A DNA stretch of 14,870 nucleotides from an uncultured Sutterella sp. (GCA_934249275.1 CAKQKT010000041.1:1-14870); one strand, 5' to 3'. Numbered from the stretch's first letter, positions 6,751-14,783 are shown. The notes: generated by a model from the letters alone, not told the origin. Translations and numbers: made by a program.

Positions 6751-8409
6751 TCAGACCAATACGGCGCCGCTCATGCCGGAAGTGACGAGCTTCGCGTAGC
6801 GGGAGAGATAGCCCGTCGTGATGCGCGGCGCGCGCGGCTTCCAGGCAGCCCTGCGGCGGGCGAGCTCCTCGTCGGAGACGTCGACGCTGATCGTGTTATC
6901 GGGAATGTTGATCGTGAGCACGTCGCCTTCCTCAAGCAGGCCGATCGGGCCGCCCACGGCGGCTTCGGGCGAGACGTGGCCGATGGCGGCGCCGCGGGTT
7001 GCGCCCGAGAAGCGACCGTCGGTGATGAGCGCGACGCAGCCGCCCAGACCCGAGCCCATGATGGCGGACGTCGGATTGAGCATCTCGCGCATGCCCGGAC
7101 CGCCCTTCGGGCCTTCGTAGCGAATGACGACGACGTCGCCCGGATTGATGCGGCCGCCGTAGATGGCGTCAAGGGCATCCTCCTCGCAGTCGAAGACGCG
7201 GGCCGGACCCGTGTGCTTGAGCATTTCGGGCGCCACGGCCGAGCGCTTCACGACGCAGCCGTCGGGCGCAACATTGCCCTTCAGGACGGCGATGCCGCCT
7301 TCCTTCGAGAACGGGTTCGAGAGCGGACGAATGACTTCCTCGTCCAGGATTTCATGGCCCGCGATGTTTTCGGCAATGGTCTTCCCGGTCACGGTCTTGA
7401 GACCGGTGTGCAGGAGGCCCGCCTTCGCAAGTTCGTTCATGACGGCGGGAATGCCGCCCGCCTCGTCGAGCTCCTCGATGTAGCGGTGGCCGGCGGGCGC
7501 CAGATGGCAGAGGTTCGGCGTGCGGGCGCTGATGGCGTTCGCCTCCGTCAGATCAAGCTCGAAACCGCATTCGTGCGCGATGGCCGGAAGGTGCAGCATG
7601 GAATTCGTCGAGCAGCCGAGCGCCATGTCGACGGTAAGCGCGTTTTCGAACGCCTCCTTCGTCATGATGTCGCGCGGGCAGACGTTGTTCTTCACCAGCT
7701 CCATCACCGCAAGGCCCGCCTCCTTGGCGAGGCGGTAGCGCGCGGACATGACGGCCGGAATCGTGCCGTTGCCCGGAAGGGCCATGCCGAGCACTTCGGT
7801 GAGGCAGTTCATCGAGTTGGCCGTAAACATGCCCGAACACGAGCCGCAGGTCGGACAGGACTTGTTCTCAAGCTCGATGAAGGTCTTTTCGTCGATCTGG
7901 CCCGTTCTGAAACGGCTCACGCCTTCGGAGATGTCGGAATAGGAAAGCTTTTTGCCGCAGGCGCGGCCGGCAAGCATCGCGCCGCCCGAAATCACGATGC
8001 TCGGGATGTTGAGGCGCGCGGCCGCCATAAGAAGGCCGGGAACGTTCTTGTCGCAGGCCGCCACCATCACGAGGCCGTCGAACGGATGCGCCGTGGCCAT
8101 GGCCTCGACGCTGTCGGCGATGAGTTCGCGGGAGACGAGCGAATACTTCATGCCCTTGTGGCCCATTGCCAGGCCGTCGCAGACGGCGATCGCGGGAAAG
8201 ACGATGGGCACGCCGCCGCCCAGGGCCACGCCCTGCTTCACGGCGTCCGTAATCTTGTCAAGAAAGACGTGGCCCGGCACGATGTCGTTCTGCGAGGAAA
8301 CGACGCCGATGAGGGGGCGCTCTATTTCCGCATCGCAGAGACCGAGAGCCTTGAGAAGCGCGCGCTGGGGAGCGGCGTTGATGCCTTTCTTGAGAGGATC
8401 CGAACGCAT
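6751..8409 (-). CDS. ilvD: Dihydroxy-acid dehydratase
   Basis: A 552-residue IlvD/Edd-family iron-sulfur dehydratase converting 2,3-dihydroxy-isovalerate (or 3-methylvalerate) to the 2-keto acid in valine, leucine and isoleucine synthesis, in the cytoplasm. Visible motifs are [10 protein letters not shown] (41-50), [25 protein letters not shown] (split signature, about 76-100), [20 protein letters not shown] (118-137) and [19 protein letters not shown] (185-203). The Cys residues of the last two are the expected cluster ligands. The first motif has PGH rather than PCN, as in enzymes regarded as carrying an oxygen-sensitive [4Fe-4S] cluster, and the overall wording resembles methanogen and clostridial IlvD; at 552 residues it is shorter than E. 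coli IlvD (616). ATG 8409 has AGGA 9-10 nt upstream. It is a single gene, convergent with the transporter, with no other ilv gene in the window. Confidence 0.95.
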   Translation of the reverse strand: MRSDPLKKGINAAPQRALLKALGLCDAEIERPLIGVVSSQNDIVPGHVFLDKITDAVKQGVALGGGVPIVFPAIAVCDGLAMGHKGMKYSLVSRELIADSVEAMATAHPFDGLVMVAACDKNVPGLLMAAARLNIPSIVISGGAMLAGRACGKKLSYSDISEGVSRFRTGQIDEKTFIELENKSCPTCGSCSGMFTANSMNCLTEVLGMALPGNGTIPAVMSARYRLAKEAGLAVMELVKNNVCPRDIMTKEAFENALTVDMALGCSTNSMLHLPAIAHECGFELDLTEANAISARTPNLCHLAPAGHRYIEELDEAGGIPAVMNELAKAGLLHTGLKTVTGKTIAENIAGHEILDEEVIRPLSNPFSKEGGIAVLKGNVAPDGCVVKRSAVAPEMLKHTGPARVFDCEEDALDAIYGGRINPGDVVVIRYEGPKGGPGMREMLNPTSAIMGSGLGGCVALITDGRFSGATRGAAIGHVSPEAAVGGPIGLLEEGDVLTINIPDNTISVDVSDEELARRRAAWKPRAPRITTGYLSRYAKLVTSGMSGAVLV

Positions 8410-8516
8410 GAATGTTTTCCTGTATTGAATGAAAAAATGTGTGCGGGAGGCCTTTTAAAGCCCGTTCATTCATTCTATGGAAAGCGAAAAAATGATTCCG
8501 CCGCATCTAGTAGACA

Positions 8517-8528
8517 TCTCCTAGGAGA
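8517..8528. repeat. Perfect 12-bp palindrome in the ilvD/helicase divergent region
   Basis: TCTCCTAGGAGA is self-complementary over all 12 positions. Its right half is the Shine-Dalgarno-like AGGAGA of the small ORF at 8537. It contains CTAG, which is generally rare in enterobacterial and related genomes. It could be an operator for either divergent gene. Confidence 0.35.
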
Positions 8529-8536
8529 AACAGCCC

Positions 8537-8659
8537 ATGCGCCTGAAGAAAAGTCAACGGATGCTCAAATATCACAAAATGCAGGCCCCCCAAGGCATGT
8601 TCACCTCATCGGGCTTCGGCGGAAAGGCGAGGCGCGATAACTTTTGGAATCGGTCGTAG
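8537..8659 (+). CDS. Possible 40-residue basic leader ORF upstream of the helicase gene
   Basis: ATG 8537 is preceded by AGGAG with a 9-nt spacer, the best ribosome-binding site in this intergenic region. The ORF runs 40 codons to a TAG at 8657-8659. The product starts MRLKKSQRMLKYHKMQAPQG and is Lys/Arg-rich with no membrane segment. It ends 60 bp before the helicase start at 8720 on the same strand. I do not recognise the peptide. It could be a small protein, a translated leader, or a chance ORF; only the Shine-Dalgarno and position support it. The stop codon overlaps a -10-like TAGAAT, which argues that transcription of the helicase might instead begin after it. Confidence 0.28.
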   Translation: MRLKKSQRMLKYHKMQAPQGMFTSSGFGGKARRDNFWNRS

Positions 8660-8675
8660 AATGGTTGAACCATTC
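8657..8675 (+). promoter_or_regulatory. Candidate helicase promoter -10 overlapped by a palindromic operator
   Basis: TAGAAT (8657-8662) is a reasonable -10 hexamer. GAATGGTT-G-AACCATTC (8659-8675) is a perfect 8-1-8 inverted repeat overlapping it. No convincing -35 is visible. The arrangement would let a repressor block the promoter. It does not look like a LexA box. The start codon at 8720 follows 45 bp later. Confidence 0.4.
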
Positions 8676-8719
8676 CGAGAACCATGCCGCCAGGGCACCG
8701 CAGACATCCGGGAGCGCTC

Positions 8720-11700
8720 ATGAACTTTTCGCCGCTTCAGCTTCACTATCCGCCGCTAGCCGATCTCGGCGAGCGGGCCGAAGGCCTCTTTCGCGACCGC
8801 AACTATCGTGAAAGCACGCAGGTCATGCGACAGTTTGCCGAGGGCGTGCTTCGCACGATCCTCAAGGACAACGCGCTTTCCTACTCGGAGATGATGCGCA
8901 CGCCGCTCGTGCAGCAGCTCGCCGACAGCGTGACGTACGAATACTTCCGCCGCATTCGCGAAATCGGCAACGCAGCCTCGCACTTCCGCCTCGGACAGAC
9001 GCCCGCGCTCATGGAAAATGCCGATCACCACTATCTCGTGCGCACGGCGGAGGATGCCGCCGAATGCCTCAAGTACGGCCACGGCATTGCGGTCTGGCTC
9101 ATGTCGCTCAAGGACAGGGAGTTCGACTACCCGGCCTTTCGTCCGCTCGCCGCTCCTCGGACTCGAGCCGCCGCAGGCGATGCCAAGCCCGTCTTCAATG
9201 CGGACCAGCAGGCGGCGATCGAGCTCTCCCGCGGCCGCCATCTGGTTCTTGCGCCTCCGGGCTGCGGCAAGACCGCCATTCTCACGGAACGCATCGGACA
9301 CGCGCTCAAGGCGGGCGTGAATCTCTCCGACATGCTCTGCCTCACCTTCACGAACCGCGCGGCCCGCGGGATGAGGGAGCGCATCGACGAGCGCTTTGCG
9401 GGCAAGAACATGGACGCGCTCTACGTCGGCAACCTTCACCGCTTCTGCTCGCGCCTTCTCTTTGAAAACGGCGTCGTCTCCGAAATCGCCACGATTCTCG
9501 ACGAAGACGACGTGCACGACGTGATCGAGGGACTGCTCATCGAGAGCCTCCCCGACGGAGCGCCCTCCATTCCCCTGCCCTCGGACGCCGCCGGCTATAT
9601 CGCGGGCCGCGCCGCACAGCTCTATCAGGACGACCACGGCTTCCCCGAGGAGACGCGCCTTCGCACGCCGTTCCTCGAAGTTTCGGACAGGAACCGTGAA
9701 ACGCTTCAGGCCTTCGGGCTTCTGAGGCATGACAACATCAGGCACAGCATCGAGCTTGACCATGCGGCAATCGACGCCGCCGCCAGGCGCTATCTCGACT
9801 ACAAGGCTCCGCAGCAGCTCCTCGACTTCAACGACCTGCTCCTTCGCGCATGGGTCTGGCTCACCGAGAATCCCGAAGCCCGCAGGCACTACGCCTGGAT
9901 TCAGGTCGACGAAGTGCAGGACCTCTCGCCCCTGCAGCTCGACCTCGTCACCCGGCTCTGGGACGACTCGAGCGACAAAAGCGTCTGCGTCTATTTCGGC
10001 GACGAGCAACAGGCAATCTTCTCCTTCATGGGCGCGAAGCTCGAGACGCTGATGGCGCTTCGCAAGACGCATGAGATTCACCGTCTCTACAGGAACTTCC
10101 GCTCGCCCGACTATCTGCTCGACATGTTCAACACGTTCGCCGAACGGGAGCTCGAGTGCAATCCGGCCTTCCTTCCGAAGGCGGAAAAGTCGGCCGCAAA
10201 GCCCGACGGCGCGCTTCGCATCATCCGCACGGCCTCGCAAGGCTCGCAGATCGGGCTCATGTGCGACCTCGTGCGCGAGCGAAAGCCCGACGAAACAACA
10301 GCCGTCATCGTGCCGAGCAACAAGCAGGCCGACGACATCAGCGCGGTCCTGAAGGAGCGCGACATCGAGCACTTCAAGATTTCGGGCAGCGACATCTTCA
10401 GGCAGAACATCCTCAAGGCCGCCAAGGCCTATCTGAGCGTTCTGAAGGACGACTTCCGAAGCGCCCCGTGGGCCCAGCTCGTCTATCGCCTCAGCACGAA
10501 GAAGCAGCTATCCCTCAAGAGAATCCGCGACTATCTCGCCCTTGAATTCCCCAAGCGCGGGCTTCTCGCCTCCGACCTCATGCTCTACAGCACCCGCAGC
10601 AAGGACGAGCCCGTGAGCGCGCTCGAAGACTTCGCGCGAGCCTACGAGGGCGAGCTCGTCGTCTTCGACACGGAAACGACCGGGCTCGACATCGGCCTTG
10701 ACGAAGTGATCCAGATCGCCGCAGTGAAGCTGCGCAGCGGCGAAATCGTCGACCGTCTCGTGCTCTATCTGGAAACCCGGCGCGAAATTCCGAAGATGCT
10801 CGGGAACATTCCGAACCCGATGCTCGAAGAGTACGAAGCCCACCGCGCCGAGCTCGTCACGCCCGAAGCGGGCTTCAACGCCTTCCTCGACTTCGTGGGC
10901 TATGCGCCGGTCGTTGGCCACAACGTCGAATACGACGCCAACATCGTGAACGCCCAGTACGCCGTTCTCAAGGACCAGCTCCGCCGCATGCGCGCGAGCG
11001 GCACCGGACGCGACCTCGAGGTCAACCGCACCGAGCTCGTGCGGCGCTTCGACACGCTCAAGCTCTCCCACGCGCTCGAGCCCGCGATTCTCAAGGCGGC
11101 GGGCCTCAGAAAGCTTCCGTCCCACAAGCTCAAGGATCTCATCGCCGTTCTCGGACTTGAAGGGAGCAACACCCACAAGGCCGACGACGACGTCGAGGCA
11201 ACCGTGAGCCTGCTCCGATGGTTCCACGAACAGGCCGGTCCGCTCGTTGCGAATCAGCGCAAGTTCCTTTCGAACCCGAGCATCATGCGCATGTCCGACT
11301 CGCTCAGGTCCACCGTTCTGCCGATGTTCCTCGAGCACCGCAACCTGATGTACCGACGCATGCCGGCCGCGGACGAGGCGATTCTCGTGCAGGTCTTCCG
11401 CCAGTTCATCGAGACGCTCCCCAACTACACGGACGATCCGCTTCAAATCGACAACATCCGCAAGAAGCTGCCGCTCATCTACGAATATCTCGACAAGGTC
11501 CTCGTCGACGTGCGCACGCAGCCCACGCTCTACGCCCAGCTGCAGCGCAATCTCGTGCAGATCAACTCCCTCAAGGAGCCCGACCTCTGCTCGAGCGGCA
11601 TCGTGCGCGACCGCGTCTTCATCTCCACGGTCCACAAGGCCAAGGGACTGGAATTCGACAACGTGATCATTACGGACGTCAAAAACGGCACCTACCCGTT

Positions 11701-11881
11701 CTTCAAGAGCCACGGCAAGGCCGAGCAGCTCGAGGACGCCCGCAAGCTCTACGTCGCTCTCACCCGAACAAAGCGCACGCTCGTTCTGACGGCGCCGGCG
11801 ACGACCGATTGGGGACGTCCCATCTCGCTCTCCCGATTCGTCGACCCGATCGAAGGCTATTTCGAAAGGTACCGCGGCTAA
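8720..11881 (+). CDS. DUF4145-UvrD-type superfamily 1 helicase with an inserted DEDDh 3'-5' exonuclease domain
   Basis: A 1053-residue protein. I chose ATG 8720 because GGGAG lies 5 nt upstream; ATG 8684 is possible but has no ribosome-binding site. Residues about 15-130 look like DUF4145 (REIGNAASH at 80-88). The SF1 helicase follows: Q-motif FNADQQAAIE (159-168), Walker A APPGCGKTA (178-186), motif Ia TFTNRAARGM, Walker B VDEVQDLSP (396-404), motif III FGDEQQAIFSFMGA, motif IV YRNFRSP, and near the C-terminus STVHKAKGLEFDNVI (motif V, 969-983) and LYVALTRTKRTL (motif VI, 1010-1021). Between motifs IV and V sits a complete DnaQ-type exonuclease: FDTETTGLD (Asp650, Glu652), GHNVEYD (Asp739) and HKADDD (His819, Asp824). 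All catalytic residues are present, so one protein should unwind and degrade DNA. No partner gene adjoins it. A repair or anti-phage role is inference. Confidence 0.88.
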   Translation: MNFSPLQLHYPPLADLGERAEGLFRDRNYRESTQVMRQFAEGVLRTILKDNALSYSEMMRTPLVQQLADSVTYEYFRRIREIGNAASHFRLGQTPALMENADHHYLVRTAEDAAECLKYGHGIAVWLMSLKDREFDYPAFRPLAAPRTRAAAGDAKPVFNADQQAAIELSRGRHLVLAPPGCGKTAILTERIGHALKAGVNLSDMLCLTFTNRAARGMRERIDERFAGKNMDALYVGNLHRFCSRLLFENGVVSEIATILDEDDVHDVIEGLLIESLPDGAPSIPLPSDAAGYIAGRAAQLYQDDHGFPEETRLRTPFLEVSDRNRETLQAFGLLRHDNIRHSIELDHAAIDAAARRYLDYKAPQQLLDFNDLLLRAWVWLTENPEARRHYAWIQVDEVQDLSPLQLDLVTRLWDDSSDKSVCVYFGDEQQAIFSFMGAKLETLMALRKTHEIHRLYRNFRSPDYLLDMFNTFAERELECNPAFLPKAEKSAAKPDGALRIIRTASQGSQIGLMCDLVRERKPDETTAVIVPSNKQADDISAVLKERDIEHFKISGSDIFRQNILKAAKAYLSVLKDDFRSAPWAQLVYRLSTKKQLSLKRIRDYLALEFPKRGLLASDLMLYSTRSKDEPVSALEDFARAYEGELVVFDTETTGLDIGLDEVIQIAAVKLRSGEIVDRLVLYLETRREIPKMLGNIPNPMLEEYEAHRAELVTPEAGFNAFLDFVGYAPVVGHNVEYDANIVNAQYAVLKDQLRRMRASGTGRDLEVNRTELVRRFDTLKLSHALEPAILKAAGLRKLPSHKLKDLIAVLGLEGSNTHKADDDVEATVSLLRWFHEQAGPLVANQRKFLSNPSIMRMSDSLRSTVLPMFLEHRNLMYRRMPAADEAILVQVFRQFIETLPNYTDDPLQIDNIRKKLPLIYEYLDKVLVDVRTQPTLYAQLQRNLVQINSLKEPDLCSSGIVRDRVFISTVHKAKGLEFDNVIITDVKNGTYPFFKSHGKAEQLEDARKLYVALTRTKRTLVLTAPATTDWGRPISLSRFVDPIEGYFERYRG

Positions 11882-11904
11882 GCCGCATCCGAAACCGCGA
11901 TCAG

Positions 11905-11949
11905 AAAAAAGCGGTGCGCCGGGAATCCCGGGCGCACCGCTCTCTTTTT
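11905..11949. terminator. Bidirectional intrinsic terminator shared by the helicase and MATE genes
   Basis: AGCGGTGCGCC (11910-11920) pairs with GGCGCACCGCT (11931-11941), with three extra G-C pairs possible inside. Plus strand: CTC and five T follow (11945-11949). Minus strand: six T follow (complement of 11910-11905). It sits between the two convergent stop codons at 11881 and 11969. Confidence 0.92.
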
Positions 11950-11968
11950 CACCGAACCGGGCTCTCGA

Positions 11969-13354
11969 TCATGCGGGCTCGGCCGCGAGCGCCTCGCGCT
12001 CCTCGAACTTTCTCTTGATCTTCCTGGTGAGCCGCACGTAGAGGATGAGAAGCGGCACGACCGTCACGGCCCAGCTGACCGGATAGACGATCATCAGGGT
12101 CAGGTACTTGGGGCTCGCCACAAAGACCGTGTACACCCAGATCAGGCGCACGGTGCACACGCAGATGAGCGTCGCCATGGCGGGCGGCATCGAATAGCCG
12201 TAGCCTCGCATGGCGCTCGAGGAAACCTCCATCAGGACGCTGATGGGCTCGAACGAAGCCACCCAGAAGATGCGGACCATCGCAAGCTCGATGACGGTCG
12301 GCACATCCGTGAAGAGACCGAGCAGCGTGCGGCCGAACACGAGGACGAGCACCGCCAGCAGACAGGTTCCGACCATGTTGAGCCCCACGGCCACGTAGGT
12401 CGCGCGCTTGCAGCGCTCAAGATTCCTCGCCCCGTAGTTTTGGCTCACGAAGGTCGTGGCCGCCAGGCCGAAGGCGTTGATGAAGCAGTAGATGTTGATT
12501 TCGATCGTAAAGGCCGCGACCGATGCGGACATGGCGTCCGCGCCCAGGCTGTTGATGGCGGACTGAATGACGAGGTTCGAAATCGAGAAGACGGCGCCCT
12601 GAAGACCGGCCGGCCAGCCGATCCGCACGATGGGGCGAAGCGCCGTCATGTCGATCTTGAAGACTTCGCGCGGCTCGATGTGCAGGGGCCCCGTCGCCTT
12701 GATAAGGTTGAAGAAGAGGAAGGCCGCGGCGAGCGCATTGGCGAGCACGGTCGCAAAGGCCACGCCGGCCGTGCCCCACCCGCAGGCGAGCACGAAGAAG
12801 AGATTGCCGCCGATGTTGAGAATCGTCGCCGCGACCAGCGCCCAGAGCGGCGTCTGCGTGTCGCCCTGGCTTCGCATCACGGCCGCGAGGAAGTTGTAGA
12901 TGGCGATGAAGGGCATGCCGAGGAGATAGACGCGCAGATACGTGAGCGCATCATTTTTCACGGCATCGGGCACCGACAGCCACTCCATTGCGAGCGAGGA
13001 AAAGGCCTCGCCGATGATTGCGGCACCGATGCCGAAGATCACCGCAGTCGCCAGCGCGGTGTGCACCGCGCGGTTCGCCCGCTCGGGCTCCTTCATGCCG
13101 AGAAGGCGCGCCACCACGACGTTGGCGCCGAGCGCAAGACCCATGCAGAAGGCGATGATCAGGCCGATGACCGGCACGTTGTTGCCGACGCCCGCCATCG
13201 ACTCGTTCGACACGAAGCGCCCGAGCACCGCCACGTCCGCAGCATTGAAGAGCTGCTGGAGCACGCCCGTAAAGGCGAGCGGCAGGGCAAAGACGATCAT
13301 CTTGTCCCAAATCGACCCGTTGAGCATGTCGATTTTCTTGTTCTTGCGACTCAT
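11969..13354 (-). CDS. MATE-family multidrug/toxin exporter
   Basis: A 461-residue inner-membrane protein with about 12 hydrophobic segments in two MatE repeats. It opens with MSRKNKKIDMLNGSIWDKMIVFALP, then PLAFTGVLQQLFNAADVAVLGRF, the usual start of MATE proteins (LPLxxxxLLQxLYNxxDxxxVGR). The second repeat begins near RIGWPAGLQGAVFSISNLVIQSAIN and contains ATTFVSQNYGARN. MATE carriers expel cationic drugs or metabolites using Na+ or H+ gradients; the substrate cannot be read. The start ATG 13354 has AAAGGA upstream, but a run of nine A enlarges the spacer to about 14 nt, longer than ideal. It is transcribed alone: dsbI upstream ends in its own terminator, and the shared terminator with the helicase closes the gene. 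Confidence 0.92.
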   Translation of the reverse strand: MSRKNKKIDMLNGSIWDKMIVFALPLAFTGVLQQLFNAADVAVLGRFVSNESMAGVGNNVPVIGLIIAFCMGLALGANVVVARLLGMKEPERANRAVHTALATAVIFGIGAAIIGEAFSSLAMEWLSVPDAVKNDALTYLRVYLLGMPFIAIYNFLAAVMRSQGDTQTPLWALVAATILNIGGNLFFVLACGWGTAGVAFATVLANALAAAFLFFNLIKATGPLHIEPREVFKIDMTALRPIVRIGWPAGLQGAVFSISNLVIQSAINSLGADAMSASVAAFTIEINIYCFINAFGLAATTFVSQNYGARNLERCKRATYVAVGLNMVGTCLLAVLVLVFGRTLLGLFTDVPTVIELAMVRIFWVASFEPISVLMEVSSSAMRGYGYSMPPAMATLICVCTVRLIWVYTVFVASPKYLTLMIVYPVSWAVTVVPLLILYVRLTRKIKRKFEEREALAAEPA

Positions 13355-13427
13355 GGCGTTTTTTTTTGTCCTTTGACTTGTTATTGTTGTCTGCCGTCTT
13401 TATCAGACATTAGCTATGCACCACTCA

Positions 13428-13433
13428 ATTCTA
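13428..13433 (-). promoter_or_regulatory. Possible -10 box of the MATE gene promoter
   Basis: On the minus strand this is TAGAAT, with TGGAAT 17 bp upstream as a poor -35 (3 of 6 matches). It lies about 75 bp from the start codon at 13354. The rest of the 13355-13640 region, 286 bp that is noticeably more AT-rich than the genes, shows no supportable gene or RNA. Confidence 0.3.
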
Positions 13434-13643
13434 CCGCCCGGCCTCGATTCATTCCACCAGACCCAGATCGCGTTCAGTGTTTTCCTCGAATCGGACGGCT
13501 CATATTCTGCAAGCCCGGCCGAAGGCATGATTTTCCGGCTACGGCAAAAAGTTGCCGAATTTTCTCAACTCAACTGGCAAGAGTTCTGGAAAATCATTCC
13601 CGAGCCCCTATTATCTTGAATTCCTGACTGCCTCCAAAATCAA

Positions 13644-13679
13644 AGCCCCGCGAAAACGGACCATAGTTTTCGCGGGGCT
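13644..13679 (-). terminator. Terminator-like hairpin after dsbI
   Basis: AGCCCCGCGAAAAC (13644-13657) pairs perfectly over 14 bp with GTTTTCGCGGGGCT (13666-13679), with an 8-nt loop. On the minus strand TTTGATTTT follows. It starts about 43 bp beyond the dsbI stop and should separate dsbI from the MATE gene. Confidence 0.8.
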
Positions 13680-13721
13680 CCGGGACCTGCCGTCAAGGAG
13701 AAAACGGCCGGCTCAGACTTT

Positions 13722-14402
13722 TTATGCCTTCTTCGTGAGGAAGTCCTTCTTGATCCAGCTCACGAGCATCGGAACGAGGAAGAGCGTGGCGACGCAGCAG
13801 GCGAGGAAGCAGCATTCGGCCATGTCCATGAACTTCCACTGCGGGATGAGGTACCAGCCGTCGCTCGACTGATAGAGTTCGATGAAGAACTGCTGGAGCG
13901 GGGAAAGGTCTACGCCTTCGGCGGGCATCGGAGCGTCATAGCCGCAGTCGCCCGTAGGCTTGAACCAGTCCGGAGCCCACTTGTCGAGCGGCAGGCCGAA
14001 ATGGAACTTCGGCTCCATCGAGCAGCCCTGCATGCCGAACATGGCATCGAGGTCGTCGGAGTGGATGGCGTCATGAATGGCCATCAGCTTCCAGGAGCAG
14101 ATGAAGGTGTAGATGAGGCCGTAGAAGCCGAGGACGTAGCCGCAGATCTTCGTCCAGACGGCCTTCGGATTGATCATGGCGATGAGCGCGCCCAGGGCCA
14201 TCACCAGATTGCCGTAGCGGATGTACACGCACTGCTCGCAGGGCAGCATGTGCATCCAGTCCTGGAACAGATAGTGCGCGAGAAGCACGAGCATGATCAT
14301 GGCGAAGGCAATGATGCCCCAGGGCCAGCGGCCGTTCTGCCAGTCGTACAACGTGTCAATCGGAGCAGTCTTCAGACCGCTGAAAAATGTGCTGAGGCTC
14401 AT
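13722..14402 (-). CDS. dsbI: DsbB-family disulfide oxidoreductase, DsbI type
   Basis: A 226-residue inner-membrane protein with four membrane segments (about 28-46, 62-79, 85-104, 194-216). It has both DsbB-family cysteine pairs: PCEQC (Cys55 and Cys58) at the first periplasmic loop, and Cys127 (MQGCSMEP) with Cys153 (TGDCG) in the second. Such proteins reoxidise a periplasmic thiol oxidase and pass electrons to quinones. The long second loop and overall length suit DsbI, the partner of DsbL, which often serves arylsulfate sulfotransferase. The preceding gene on the same strand looks like a DsbA/DsbL C-terminus, supporting the pair. I chose ATG 14402; the frame stays open much further upstream but without family-like sequence. 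No good Shine-Dalgarno precedes 14402. The last helix has an unusual Cys197-198/202-203 cluster. Confidence 0.85.
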   Translation of the reverse strand: MSLSTFFSGLKTAPIDTLYDWQNGRWPWGIIAFAMIMLVLLAHYLFQDWMHMLPCEQCVYIRYGNLVMALGALIAMINPKAVWTKICGYVLGFYGLIYTFICSWKLMAIHDAIHSDDLDAMFGMQGCSMEPKFHFGLPLDKWAPDWFKPTGDCGYDAPMPAEGVDLSPLQQFFIELYQSSDGWYLIPQWKFMDMAECCFLACCVATLFLVPMLVSWIKKDFLTKKA

Positions 14403-14619
14403 GATGTTCTTTACTCTCTTTCTTTGGAGGGGGATGTAGTGGTCGGATGGAGGCGGGTCGGAATAACGGCTCGGCCGTCCTTCGCCTGCATGCAAAAAGT
14501 CTATTGGCTTTGCCCGTTCCGCGGCAGTGGGACTTTCATCGCTCTTTAATGCAGATCCGCGAAAAGCCTTTTTCACTTTTTGCACGTTCCGGAATCCGGA
14601 CGCGAAAGCGCCTCCAACA

Positions 14620-14644
14620 CGCCTGCCGTTCACGCCGGCAGGCG
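14620..14644. other. Perfect 9-bp hairpin in the dsbL-dsbI gap
   Basis: CGCCTGCCG (14620-14628) pairs with CGGCAGGCG (14636-14644) around a 7-nt loop. There is no T-tract on either strand. It lies 23 bp beyond the dsbL terminator in the direction of transcription. Confidence 0.5.
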
Positions 14645-14666
14645 ATTCAGGACAATGCCTTATCTC

Positions 14667-14704
14667 AAAAAATGCGCCCGTTCCCCATCGAAGAAACGGG
14701 CGCA
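14667..14704 (-). terminator. Intrinsic terminator after the dsbL-like gene
   Basis: TGCGCCCGTT (14673-14682) pairs with AACGGGCGCA (14695-14704), 10 bp with a 12-nt loop. On the minus strand six T follow directly (14672-14667). It lies about 80 bp beyond the stop at 14784. Confidence 0.88.
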
Positions 14705-14783
14705 AAAATGCTGCGGTCAGACCTTCAGCCTTGTTCGGGAACGTCCCGGAGACTGCTGAGCGCACCCGAAGAGCCGAAGCCGA

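Larger units (their letters stand above)
14403..14783 (-). other. Intergenic region between dsbL-like gene and dsbI
   Basis: A 381-bp gap with no supportable gene. It holds the terminator at 14667-14704, the hairpin at 14620-14644, and about 200 bp of dsbI leader. TCCGGA occurs twice in a row at 14588-14600. I could not find a convincing promoter for dsbI, although the terminator makes one likely. Confidence 0.6.

Noticed and set aside
6976..8640. 554-codon open frame on the plus strand opposite ilvD
   Set aside because: It mirrors ilvD in a GC-rich genome; the product is Arg/His/Gly-rich with no recognisable domain. The ilvD reading is unambiguous.
8657..8675. LexA (SOS) box in front of the helicase
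   Set aside because: The palindrome core GGTTGAACC lacks the CTG...CAG ends of proteobacterial LexA sites.
8756..11713. Two long minus-strand frames (about 538 and 401 codons) opposite the helicase gene
   Set aside because: They are low-complexity shadow frames of the helicase codons, with no domain and no ribosome-binding site, while the opposite strand has complete helicase and exonuclease motifs.
13416..13619. 67-codon plus-strand frame in the MATE-dsbI gap
   Set aside because: It has no Shine-Dalgarno and no recognisable sequence, and both flanking genes are on the other strand. A chance ORF in an AT-richer gap is more likely.
12440..13627. 395-codon plus-strand frame opposite the MATE gene
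   Set aside because: It is a charged, repetitive shadow product without domains and overlaps a clear membrane transporter gene.
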